Positions 12,501-21,435 of a stretch of DNA of 26,510 nucleotides are shown piece by piece. Both the position numbers and the translations under genes were made by a program. The stretch is from Neelides folsomi (taxonomy: Eukaryota; Arthropoda; Collembola; Neelipleona; Neelidae): the NCBI GenBank assembly GCA_034687125.1, contig JAQGBZ010000617.1, forward strand, positions 1-26,510. The letters are read 5' to 3'. Numbering within the stretch: position 1 is the first letter of the stretch; the number at the start of each line of letters is the position of its first letter. The notes beneath the pieces are model-generated. The model had not been told where the DNA came from, ran no database searches, and saw nothing but the letters and a program-made list of their open reading frames with translations.

Positions 12501-12986
12501 TCATGGAACAAAAATGAAGAATTAATACAGGTAATTTATTTTGTTGACGCTTTTATTTACACAATGCGCAGTATATATAAAATGAAATGATCCCCAAACA
12601 CATGATTACTTGACTATAAAAATTAACATTTAAGAATTCCTTATTATAACTTTATTAATTAATAATTGTATACAATTAAGCTACTGGGTATAATATACAA
12701 AAAGTTCAGTATTTTTAGTATATAACACATGAAAGGAAAGGAATTAAACTAATTTTTAATAATAATATGTAATTTAACAATAATACTTAATAATTACATT
12801 TTTCTGGTTGTAACTTAATAGCTAAATGCGTTTATTGAGAAAAATTTGGAGAAGCTGACGAATAACATGAAATCACTGGAAAATTCAAAGAAAATGATCA
12901 AAGAAAACATCGACTGGAATATTTATCTCTACCAACCAATCAAGAATTGGTTAAATAAACAAATAATAATTTCAAATAATTTTTAG
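6520..12986 (+). CDS. M1-family zinc aminopeptidase (aminopeptidase N-like), 24 exons
   Basis: It removes N-terminal residues from peptides and is probably secreted or extracellular. Exons: 6520-6900, 7147-7297, 7347-7388, 7431-7494, 7757-7833, 7941-8019, 8137-8272, 8386-8536, 8626-8643, 8767-8782, 8892-8994, 9139-9178, 9815-9841, 9964-10124, 10227-10309, 10370-10466, 10609-10698, 10763-10958, 11036-11167, 11299-11438, 11720-11910, 12063-12242, 12308-12530, 12822-12986. All phases join: 2,943 nt, 980 aa. Residues 1 to about 22 look like a signal peptide ([12 protein letters not shown]). Conserved blocks are [20 protein letters not shown], exopeptidase box GAMENYG (361-367), HELAH (zinc ligands H396 and H400, catalytic E397), third ligand E419 in LWLNEG exactly 18 residues after H400, and catalytic Tyr480 (TYRKG). 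GAMENYG has Tyr where GAMENWG is usual. The C-terminus is polar with no GPI-type hydrophobic tail, unlike many insect APNs. Two introns appear to use GC donors. A poly(A) signal AATAAA lies at 13107. Confidence 0.93.
7583..7656. mobile_element. 74-bp mariner-type MITE in an aminopeptidase intron
   Basis: The sequence starts CAGGGTGCGTCAAAA and ends TTTTGACGCACCCCG. These 15-bp arms are inverted with one mismatch. TA dinucleotides lie directly outside (7581-7582 and 7657-7658), the usual mariner target duplication, and CAGGGTG is a common mariner terminus. It lies in the intron between exons 4 and 5 and has no ORF. Confidence 0.75.
8626..8782 (+). other. Two consecutive microexons (18 nt and 16 nt) encoding the GAMEN box
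   Basis: Exon 9 (8626-8643, 18 nt) and exon 10 (8767-8782, 16 nt) of the aminopeptidase carry the exopeptidase motif. Both have AG acceptors (TGTAG, TTGCAG) and GTAAGG or GTAAAT donors. Including them gives the family sequence GAMENYGLNTYR with correct phase into exon 11, so they are real coding exons despite their size. Confidence 0.88.
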
Positions 12987-13106
12987 GAGCAACTTACTTT
13001 TGTATAAAAGTGACGATAATATAAAGTTCTCAAAACAAAGATTTATTTAAATTATTTACATATTGTAATTAATTGTAATGCAAATTTTTTTTAAATTTAT
13101 AAATTT

Positions 13107-13112
13107 AATAAA
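13107..13112 (+). terminator. Poly(A) signal AATAAA of the aminopeptidase gene
   Basis: A canonical AATAAA lies 121 nt after the aminopeptidase stop codon, in an AT-rich 3' UTR-like stretch. It is followed by T-rich sequence. It is placed by motif only; the cleavage site is not visible. Confidence 0.5.
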
Positions 13113-13377
13113 TTTTGAATAATAATGTCTTATAATAAGTATACAAAATAACTCTTATTACTTTATATATTACTCTACATGTCGTAACTTTGTTATATTT
13201 TGAATTTTATAATATATTACCTATTTTGTATTTGGATATAAAATAATGTATATAAGATATTTAGCAAAACTTATTATATACATTTACGCTCTACAAGGTT
13301 CTACATATTATGTATACATAAATAGGTATTAAACTGATGACTACAAATACATATTTGCTTATAATTTTCCGAGTATT

Positions 13378-13566
13378 TTATTCGGAACCTTTCCAATAAG
13401 AAATAATCTCTCTTAGCTGAACATCTCCACTGAATTGTCTAATCAATTCTGGGCTGAGCTTATTGGTGGTAAGAAAATCATCCTCCCACTTAGGAATTTT
13501 ATTGTGAGCCTTTTTAAGTAATTTATAACCGTCTTTCATCTTAAAAGCCATGGACCTCATTTTCAT
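13378..13566 (-). CDS. Small conserved-looking ORF, 62 aa, unknown
   Basis: I do not recognise this protein. It starts at an ATG in context AAAATGAAA with an in-frame TGA two codons upstream. It reads as a compact charged peptide of 62 residues (MKMRSMAFKMKDGYKLLKKA at the start, ISYWKGSE at the end). It has a basic amphipathic N-terminal half, a central KWEDDF and an LSPELIRQF segment. There is no signal peptide or membrane span. Codon use is balanced and GC is higher than in the flanking AT-rich DNA. AATAAA (minus strand, 13382-13377) overlaps the stop codon. It converges on the aminopeptidase 3' end. It could be a single-exon small gene, the last exon of an unseen gene, or chance. Confidence 0.45.
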   Translation of the reverse strand: MKMRSMAFKMKDGYKLLKKAHNKIPKWEDDFLTTNKLSPELIRQFSGDVQLREIISYWKGSE

Positions 13567-15349
13567 TTTTCAATAATTAACAAATTCCTTCTGCAACCTC
13601 AACCTGCAGTTTTATTTCCCTTCTCGTTTTTCTTTCCCATTCTGGAAATTCAATTTCTCCTGGTAGTGAGAAATTAAAACTTGATTACATCTTGAGCAAA
13701 TATTTATTTTTAATGAATGTATTTTTTATTTGTTGAATGTTTGTCTGTAAAGGTAAAGGGTGCGAGACAGACATTTGAATAGACATTTATTATTCAATTT
13801 CAATCATTCTTTCATTCATCTTTATTAATAAATATTTGTCATTCGATGAATAACCGAAGTTTTATTATCTCTATAAATTTTCCACAAGTGCATAATATGT
13901 ACAGGATGGGCCTTAAAGTAAGCAAAACCCAGGTTAACTTTGAATTCTCGAACAATTGTATAATTTGATTTGTGTTAATAATAATAATCAAATGTGTTTG
14001 CTAAATAACCGGATGCTTAGGTGAATAAGTGCGTTAACTTAAAGTTTAACTGCCCACATACTTATAAATTATATTACTTGCATGTTCATTTGCCATTTCT
14101 CTGGAATTTCTAAACCTTTGTGAATTAATTAAAACGCTAATTATTTATTATATTTATAAGAATTAAAAAGTACCTTTGAATATCTCCATTTTCACGATAA
14201 TGCTTTTTTCAAGATTTTCTATTTAAATATATGTTTAAATAAATATAAAGTAATTAAATTACACAATGTACACTATGTAATAGTTGACCATTTATTAATG
14301 ATCATTTATAATAAGTAATAACTGGAAGAAGTACTGAAGTAGACAATTTACAGTTTCCAACTATTAATAATGTTTGTAACTGAAGTCAGAGCCAGAATAC
14401 GAAAATTCATTAATAAATTATTTAAACAACTATTAAGAATAATTAATGGTGTTTCTGAGATAAGAATATCACTAATTTACAAAAAATGTGAATTTGAAAT
14501 AAATTGATAAAAATAGCAAAGTTTCAGCTAAAAATTAACCTTTCCTTTCTCAAAATCAATTGACGATTTGCGCTTTTTCTAAACCACCATGCTCCAACAA
14601 AACTCTAATAAATAATTATTTACAATTTCAACCCAAACATTATTAATCCCCTAAGCCGATCAAAATCAATTTTAAATTTTAATTTATTGTTATGATTTAT
14701 TAATTAACTGTAGATTTTTTTTTCAGATTTTTCATCAATTTTAATGTCTTAATAAAATAAAATCTGATAAATAAATAACTATACATGAAGAGAAACGACT
14801 TGTAGTAGATCTTTATGGAGAGATTCATAAGGCTTATGGAACGAGAACTCTCGTGAGAAACAAAACTCCCATTCTGAATTTACAAAGAGAGTCATAGGAC
14901 ATTTCTACTCACCTAATCTAACCAACTCATATCCCAGAATCCAAGCAAAGTAAGCTGTGTATTTTTCTATTAGAAAAATATAATTTGAAATGGATCGAAC
15001 CATATGCATAGCTTTCATATGCTTCCTACTCCTACCTCAACTCAAATATAATAAACAACTTATCACTGGACTTTGTTCATACCACTTTTTTGAAGTATAT
15101 TTCTGCTCTTGAAATCGTCAAAATGATTACAATTTGCCTTTGCATTATATAATCCCTAGTATACATATTATTGTACTATGTAGTATGATATCTAGTACCG
15201 TTAGTATCTGCTATGTAACATATTTATTAAAGTATTTAAGTAAAACTAGCAAACGTATATTCTTATAAATTATTGAATGGTGCATTGTTTTACAAATGTA
15301 AGTGGAATTTAAATAATAATATTAATGTTAGATATTCCTCCAAGTTAAA
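13567..15349. other. Intergenic region upstream of SC5D
   Basis: This ~1.8 kb is very AT-rich with no exon that I can support. Near 13900, TACAGGATGGGCCTTAAAG resembles one end of a mariner element, but I find no matching opposite end. A stretch at about 14790-14900 is somewhat less AT-rich and could include a non-coding 5' exon or promoter of the sterol gene. This is not demonstrable by eye. Confidence 0.5.
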
Positions 15350-16639
15350 ATGGATCTAGTTTTACATTACTCGGATAAATTAATATTTACTCCTTATTTA
15401 TATCCTGAAGATTGGCCAGAAAATAACATCTTTAGACAATGGTTGACATTAATGATAGTGGCCATAGTGGGAGGAAATCTCCTTTATCTTTCTTCGGCCG
15501 GATTGAACTTTTTATTTGTGTACGACAAAAGATTAATGAAACATCATTTGTTTTTGAAGGTAAATGGTAACAATAATACCTAAATATATGGTACCTAATA
15601 GTGAATACATGTAAAATATACTAGAGATAAACTTAATTTCATAAAATACAATATGTTTTACTTAACATTAATTTATGTTAATGCTTTTATTTAAATGTAA
15701 TTTAGAATCAAATCATGAGAGAAATCAAAGTCGGAGTAACTTCAATTCCCATCATGGGCTTATTGTCTTCACCTTTTTATGTCGCTGAAGTGCGTGGATA
15801 TTCAAAGCTCCACACTGAGTTCGACGGAACAATTCTTGGTATGTGATTTTACTCGTAATAAACGAAACAAGTATTAGGAAATGAAATGAATTTCAAATGC
15901 ATTTGATGGTTTAGTTGATATTATGAAGCAAATACATATTTCACAAGTCAATAAGATAAATCTAATATATACAATTTGTGTAAATATAAGTATTGACAAA
16001 CTCACAAGTCACAAGAAACATAATACTTATTTGACTAACTTATTTATTGTGGTTTTATCCTTTAATTTGGTAATCCTTTAATTTAAAGGATTTCTTGGAA
16101 TTCTCTTTAATGTTGGGTGCTTCATCGTCTTCACCGACAGTTTAATTTACTGGATTCATCGCGGCCTTCACCAAAAATGGTTTTATAAATCCCTTCACAA
16201 AGTTCATCATTATTGGAAAGTCCCGACTCCTTTTGCTTCTCACGCGTTTCACCCCGTCGACGGCTTCGTTCAATCCTCCCCCTATTTAATTTTCATATTT
16301 CTCTTTCCAATGCACAAACTGGCTTATCTCACCATGTACTTTCTCGTTAATATATGGACTGTTTCCATCCACGATGCAGATTTCAGAGTTCCGTTGTCAT
16401 TACGGTGGCTCATCAATGGATCCGCACATCACACGGATCATCACCTTTATTACAATTACAACTATGGGCAGTTTTTTACCATTTGGGATAAAATAGCTGG
16501 TTCTTTCAAAATTCCGTCTTCCTTTGAAGGGGATTCTCCCATTGAACAAGTTTTGAAAAGTAAATTTTTTATAGAAGAGTCGAGTAGAGATTATGAATGT
16601 ATGAATAAAAGTTCGAAGAATAAAGAGAAAAACAACTAG
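15350..16639 (+). CDS. SC5D: Lathosterol oxidase (sterol C5-desaturase)
   Basis: It introduces the C5(6) double bond into lathosterol to give 7-dehydrocholesterol. It is a di-iron enzyme of the ER membrane in the fatty-acid-hydroxylase superfamily. Three exons (15350-15559, 15706-15838, 16089-16639) join in phase to give 297 aa, against about 299 in vertebrates, and sequence similarity runs end to end. The metal-binding histidine boxes are complete: HRGLH (138-142), HKVHH (151-155) and HHTDHH (228-233), with SIHD at 207-210. A membrane segment is clear at about residues 32-52, and further hydrophobic stretches follow. The start MDLVLHYSD aligns with the vertebrate N-terminus. The C-terminal tail is Lys/Asn-rich and not conserved. 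Poly(A)-like AATAAA motifs lie at 16833 and 16853. The distinction from other sterol or alkylglycerol hydroxylases rests on the close full-length match. Confidence 0.95.
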
Positions 16640-17083
16640 CAAATGATATTTCTATTTGTAATATACATATGCTATACTGTTTAAATTTAAACTTTATAAA
16701 ATGTATAAAAAATGTATAAATATAAATGTATTACTTTGTTAAATGCGAAAGATGGTAATGAAACTCTACCCGTATGACTTACATCTGAACACTATCACAA
16801 TAATGAACATTACCATAACCATTCAAGCTCTTAATAAACTTACATTTAAAAAAATAAATTATTTATTATATTTTACAACAAATATACAAAGCGTTAAATT
16901 TATTCTTTAACAAAAACAAGATTCCTAATTTGTTACAATTGCATGATTCTCATTATATTTAATTTATGTACAATTTTAATTTTACAATATGTGTTTACAA
17001 TAAATTTTATAGTTGACTTAAACATCTCAAGACTTTACTAATTTAGACAACCATCCAAAAAATTATCCAACATTAAAATACAA
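16640..17083. other. SC5D 3' UTR and AT-rich spacer
   Basis: AT-rich sequence that includes the likely 3' UTR of SC5D, with AATAAA at 16833 and 16853. No other gene, RNA or repeat boundary is seen. Confidence 0.55.
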
Positions 17084-17114
17084 ATGGTGGGTCAGGGTCT
17101 CGATTCTGGATACA

Positions 17115-17200
17115 AAAACGGGCACATTGAACCCAAAAAGAGGCACATTGAACCCCAAAGTGAGCACATTGAACTCAAAAAAGAGGCACATGTGCCGAAA
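17115..17200. repeat. Short tandem repeat based on GCACATTGAACCC
   Basis: Three imperfect units of about 22-24 bp (GGCACATTGAACCCAAAAAG and variants) run head to tail, then a decayed unit around GGCACATGTGCC. An ORF across them gives HIEP-type micro-repeats but resembles no known protein, so I treat it as non-coding. Confidence 0.7.
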
Positions 17201-17215
17201 AAGGGCAGAAGGGCT

Positions 17216-17279
17216 CTTGAACCCAATGTGCCCACAATGTGCCTGGAATTAGGCACATTGTGGGCACATTGGGTTCAAG
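17216..17279. repeat. Perfect hairpin: 29-bp arms, 6-bp loop
   Basis: Arm 17216-17244 (starting CTTGAACCCAATGTGCCC) is the exact reverse complement of 17251-17279. The loop is GGAATT. Each arm contains two copies of the GCACATTG word that also makes up the adjacent tandem repeat, in the opposite orientation. The structure could form a cruciform in DNA or a stable stem in RNA. Confidence 0.9.
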
Positions 17280-18056
17280 TTCATCTCCAAAAATTGATAG
17301 TCGGGACAGTCTCTCAAGCAGAAGAGTAGGAGCTCAGAAGAAAATCGCTGCAGGAAGGCTATCTTCAATTCAAGGGTACTGTCAACACGCAGTTACAGTG
17401 CGTATTAAGTTACTCCCGTAATAGCTCTAAAATTGTTTCCTAAATTCGATTAATAAATTTCATAGATAATTGATTTAAGTTAAATAGTTAATAATTTTAA
17501 TTTAATTTTTTTGTTTTTATATATTATAGCTACTTAAATTACATTTAAGTATATAACATGTTATATTACCTTATGCCAAAATAAATATTTTTGAATCTAT
17601 AGATATTTTAACTATTTTATTAAAGGATTCACAGTTTTACAAAATTAATCTAATTCTTTTTAAGGTTTTTTAATCAGTTCTCTTCAACCCCATTCCGGGA
17701 AAATAGCTGTTACTTTAAATTGCATTCACTGTAATAGTTTATTTTGAGTTTAATAAAAAATCCAGTTAAGTGAAATTAATGTTGTTGCACATTTTAAAGT
17801 GAATTTGTTATTTTAATCATTTCAATAAGAAAATTTATATTATATTTCATTAGGTAATTATTAGATTTTAAATTTATTGTAAGTTTCAATTAATTTTTAA
17901 TTCAATTATTTGTATTTGATTTAATCAGGATAGATAAGTTAAATTTATAACTATGAAGACAAACATTCAAATTCAAACGATATGAAATAATAATGTATTG
18001 TTGACGATTCTCTTGTTAAGATAGCACAGGGAATTGAGTGAGTCAACTCTACCTGA
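17280..18056. other. AT-rich spacer without a gene
   Basis: No exon or RNA gene is supported. A small interrupted palindrome (ACGCA, 7 nt, TGCGT) lies near 17387. The rest is low-complexity AT sequence. Confidence 0.5.
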
Positions 18057-18064
18057 CATAATTA

Positions 18065-19043
18065 CAGTAGCGGATCCAGGATTTTTTACAGTGGGTGTTT
18101 TACTAAACGAACACCCAAAATATCTAGTATAAATATTTGGGTATACTAACACTAATTAAAATATTATTTCTCATAATTTTAAATACAGGATTGGGATATC
18201 AATATTACCATATCACAAAATATAATTTTGAAAAATTTAATCGTAAACGATATTGACTGCACGCAATTATAATTCCAATTTCCAATAATTCATAAAATGA
18301 AATAATATCGGGACCGTAAGGTTTTGAAATTTTTTTTGAGAATTTAGCTGTTGGGTTATGTTAAAATGTTTAATAATTTAAAGAAATTTTAATGTTAAGG
18401 AACCACATTGTACAAAATGTTAGGTTAGGTTATTCTATTTTTTGAATTTGTTAAAATCCAAATGTTATAAAATGTCTGAATTTTATTAATATTGAAGTAA
18501 CTGTTTAAAAATTTTGTGCGACCCGGTTTTTTGCTTATAGAAAATTTTATACCATGAAATTATTCTGATTCTGCTCAAAAATCATATTTTGCATTTGCCT
18601 GACAAAATGATTAATTGTTTTTAAAAATATTATTTTATGTTTAACATTTTTTAATTTAAAACTCCATATCCATCTATTCATTTGATTTTTTTAAGATTAA
18701 AAACTAAATATCAATGCATCTTTCTTATTCTCATTCAATTAAATGTTTAAAATACCTATAAGTATAAATGTATATGAGTATACATATACTAAAATACTTA
18801 ATACCCTATATAGTCTATATTTACAAAACATAGTACGAAGTAATAATTAATCACATATTACATATTAGAAAATTTTTTAATTTTAAGTCTCAGTAACGTT
18901 TATTTAATGTTATAAAATTTACCCATGTTAGTTTTAATTTAAAAAATATATTTGGTCACAGAAATCCAATAATATCTAGTGCTTGTCCACTTTTCACAGG
19001 GGGTGTTTGAACACCCAAAACATCCCCCGTGGATCCGCCACTG
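18065..19043. mobile_element. 979-bp non-autonomous hAT element
   Basis: The left end starts CAGTAGCGGATCCAGG. The right end finishes GGATCCGCCACTG, whose reverse complement is CAGTGGCGGATCC. Homology extends inward, with GGGTGTTT and AACACCCAAAA near both ends. Perfect 8-bp target duplications CATAATTA lie at 18057-18064 and 19044-19051. An 8-bp duplication with CAGTGGCG-type ends is typical of hAT transposons. The AT-rich interior has no transposase ORF, so movement would have required a transposase encoded elsewhere. Confidence 0.9.
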
Positions 19044-19051
19044 CATAATTA

Positions 19052-19349
19052 TATTACAAATGTATTTTACTTTTATTTTACTTTTTTATTTTACTTTTAC
19101 ACATTATATATAAACAATTATACAATTACAACCAATGTAAAGTACATAAATATAAACTTATAATCTTCAATATGTATGTCATTAACTGACAATCAGTTTC
19201 AGTTTAAAGCTTCACTTACAAACATTTTAACAAACTCACCCGAGTACTCACAATCACTTCACTCGTCGTTCACTATTATTTAATTGAGATTAATTTAAAC
19301 TTCAAATACTGTTTAATGCATAAAAGGCCATTTATTGAAATTTTGTAAA
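19052..19349. other. Spacer upstream of the Arf pseudogene
   Basis: AT-rich sequence with low-complexity ATTTTACTTTT near 19070. It may include the former promoter of the Arf copy. Nothing else is recognised. Confidence 0.45.
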
Positions 19350-19840
19350 ATGGGTGTCATATATTCAAAAATTTGGTTTAGATTATTTGGGAAAGAAAAT
19401 ATCAAAATTCTCATGGGTGAGTTTTTAAAAAAAATATTAAAACAAAAAATCAATTAAAAATATTTTAGTTTGACTTGAGGCTGCTGGAAAAACCACGATT
19501 CTTTATAGGTGGAAATTGGGAGAAGTTGTTAAAGTAGTGAGTCTAAATTCAGGGTAAAAGCGGGCGCAGCCCGTATTCAGGTGTGTTTTCCTACTAAATT
19601 GTTGATGTAGATCACGAATCTGATGATTATTAGAGGTGCAAAATTATAATTACATTAGGCTGTTTGACAGAATTTTCGTGCGTTTCAAATTGATTTTTTA
19701 TCACTTTCACTTAATCTTTCTCATTCCTTTTACTTTTCTCTTTCGACTGTTTGTAATTAAATTTTAAAATGAAGATTATAAACCTCAAAACAATTTTGGA
19801 ATGGCACTCGAAGGGTATTTTAGTTAAAAATATCCAGGAG

Positions 19841-19896
19841 TTAGGTTTGTTTCCTTAATGCGGCCAGCTTAGGTTTGTTTCCTTAATGCGGCCAGC
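19841..19896 (+). repeat. 28-bp tandem duplication inside the transposase
   Basis: The unit, starting TTAGGTTTGTTTCCTTAATG and ending CGGCCAGC, occurs twice back to back without a mismatch. Its length is not a multiple of three, so it breaks the transposase frame. The perfect identity suggests a recent event. Confidence 0.9.
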
Positions 19897-20392
19897 TTAA
19901 ATGTCCTCGAAGCTGTAATGGCCATTTAAAATTAAGAGAGGATTCATCTTCGATTGATGGATTTCGCTACGGGTGTGACGGATATTACACTAAGAAGAGA
20001 AAACGGGTTAGGTGTAACTATTCGTAAGTATAATCAAAAATTATTTTTCTTATGTTTTGTTTTATAATTATTGTTCTTTTTATTATTATTGTTATTATAA
20101 TTACTAATTTATTATTTAGCCAAAGATTGAGGAACGGAACATTCTTTTCTGGGTCGAAATTGGAATTGTGGCAGCTTTTGGCTTTTGTTCATTTGTGGGT
20201 GGAGAAAATTACACTGAAGTCAATTGCTCTTAAATGTGAGATCCAAAGACATGACGCTGTAGACTGGTCATCCTTCTGCAGAGAAGTTGTCTTCGATGGA
20301 ATGGTTGCAAAAGGAGAGAAAATTGGAGAGCCGGGGAAAATGTAAGTTGTTGCTTAATTGCTTACTGTTTGTTTATTTTAATTTTATTTATA

Positions 20393-20420
20393 TTAGGTTA
20401 GGTTATGTTAGGTTAGGTTT
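20393..20420. repeat. TTAGG-like run inside the transposase intron
   Basis: Four TTAGG units, with a TTATG variant in the middle, occur in intron 2 of the transposase. They are followed by GTTTT repeats. TTAGG is the arthropod telomere unit, but such short runs are common interspersed sequence in arthropods. The similarity does not imply a telomere here. Confidence 0.7.
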
Positions 20421-21435
20421 GTTTTGTTTTGTTTTGTTATTGCTTTTGCTGTATTCTTTCTATTTGCTTTTTTTGGTTAGCGTCAAAATTGACGAATCGA
20501 AATATGGCAAGAGAAAGCATCACCGTGGTCATCGGGTTGAAGTCTCTTGGGTTTTCGGTGGTGTAGAGAGAGGAACGGGAAAAATCTTTCTGGAAGTTTT
20601 AGAACGTCGGGGCGCCAAAACTCTCGTTCCACTAATCAAAAAGTGGATTTCACCTGAAACGACAATCTACTCGGACTGTTGGAAGGCGTACAACTCAATC
20701 CTCGAAGATCCTGGCTTCAAAATGCTCCAAGTAAACCACAGCTTGCATTTTAAAGACCCCGAGACCGGAGTGCACACAAACACCATTGAGAGTTCCTGGA
20801 GAAACTCAACGGCTGCTGCTCCTTCAGCAAACCGTCAAAAACATTTCTTGGGTGGCTATCTTGCGCGTTATATGTTCATAGAGCAAGCGGCTTATTTGAA
20901 CACTTCTCGTATTTGTAAGTTTTCTTCCTGGCTTTATTTTCCTGACATTCAGCAATAAGAGAAATAAATAATTTACCTACTTTGAAAACTTATATCTCTG
21001 TAAATATAATTTTGCACTTCTAATAAGTATCAGATTCATGATCTCTATTGATTTAGTGAGAAAACACATCTAAAGTAACCAATATTGACTGCGCCCGTAT
21101 TCTTAACTTTTTCCAAATTCAGAATATTTAAGTTTTAAATAAAATAAATAATTTTTACAATATATTCTACCATTTTTGCAATTTAACTAATTTTTCAGTT
21201 AATTTATATATGAGTAATTATTTATTCAAATCAACTACAGATCTTGACGACTGGCTTCAAAGTTGAAACTTTGGAACATCAAAACATTTATTTCACTCTA
21301 TGGGACATTGCTGGCACACTTTGCCGCACTTCGCATCTTTCGCTTCATTATTCTCAAGATACAAAAGGACTATTATACATGAACGTCATGCATGATTGGA
21401 CACGCGAACGGCAGACCTACCGTTCGCTACGGTAG

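Larger units (their letters stand above)
19769..20958 (+). pseudogene. Merlin/ISXO2-type transposase, three exons, disrupted
   Basis: This is a cut-and-paste transposase of the DDE_Tnp_IS1595 class. Exon A (19769-20023) holds the zinc-ribbon start (CGQL, KCPRSCNGH, YGCDGYY). Exon B (20120-20341) runs from LRNGTFFSGSKLELWQLL to GEKIGEPGK. Exon C (20481-20958) holds KIDESKYGKRKHHRGH, WVFGGVERGTGK, TIYSDCWKAY and HTNTIESSWR. The Asp of IDESK, the Asp of YSDC and the Glu of NTIE are the expected catalytic positions. The introns (20024-20119 and 20342-20480) have GTAAGT donors and TTAG acceptors and join in phase. In exon A a 28-bp unit (TTAGGTTTGTTTCC...) is tandemly duplicated, shifting the frame. 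A TAA also falls inside the duplicated unit in the transposase frame, so this copy should be inactive. The stretch after SSWRN (STAAAPSANR) departs from the family. Confidence 0.85.
19562..21096 (+). mobile_element. Merlin (IS1595/ISXO2-like) DNA transposon with inverted ends
   Basis: The left end from GGGCGCAG at 19562 to about 19660 matches the reverse complement of about 21003-21096. Shared blocks are GGGCGCAG, TGTGTTTTC, ACTAAAT, GAATCTGAT, TTATTAGA and GTGCAAAATTAT. Differences are gaps and point changes, so the ends have diverged. The transposase lies between them in the same orientation. A 9-bp word CCCGTATTC occurs just inside the left end (19570-19578) and just outside the right end (21094-21102). 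It could be the target duplication if the left terminus has been rearranged, so exact boundaries are uncertain. The whole element lies within an Arf pseudogene intron. Confidence 0.75.
19350..21435 (+). pseudogene. Arf-family small GTPase pseudogene, split by introns and a transposon
   Basis: Three pieces match ADP-ribosylation factors, the vesicle-traffic GTPases. Exon 1 (19350-19416) encodes MGVIYSKIWF and KENIKILM, with Gly2 for myristoylation. Exon 2 (19469-19536) encodes LEAAGKTTILYRWKLGEVV, the P-loop. Exon 3 (21241-21435) encodes TGFKVETLEHQNIYFTLWDI and a decayed switch II region. Splice sites look intact (GTGAGT donors, TTTTAG and CTACAG acceptors). The Gly codon opening the P-loop (GLxAAGKT) is TGA, a premature stop at the exon 1-2 junction. 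WDxxGQ has become WDIAGT, losing the catalytic Gln. The reading ends at TAG 21433-21435, and no NKxD region follows. Intron 2 contains the Merlin-type element. Retained introns argue for a decayed gene duplicate, not a retrocopy. Confidence 0.85.

Noticed and set aside
13899..13925. Mariner-like terminus TACAGGATGGGCC
   Set aside because: No matching inverted end nearby and no ORF. At most it is a solo remnant.
16400..16642. Minus-strand ORF in SC5D exon 3
   Set aside because: Antisense shadow of a strongly conserved exon.
17084..17329. 81-codon ORF over the GCACATTG repeats as a gene
   Set aside because: The coding appearance comes from the tandem repeat and hairpin, with no protein family or splice support.
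20393..20420. Interstitial telomere from the TTAGG run
   Set aside because: Only four imperfect units inside an intron, typical of dispersed short TTAGG-like sequence.
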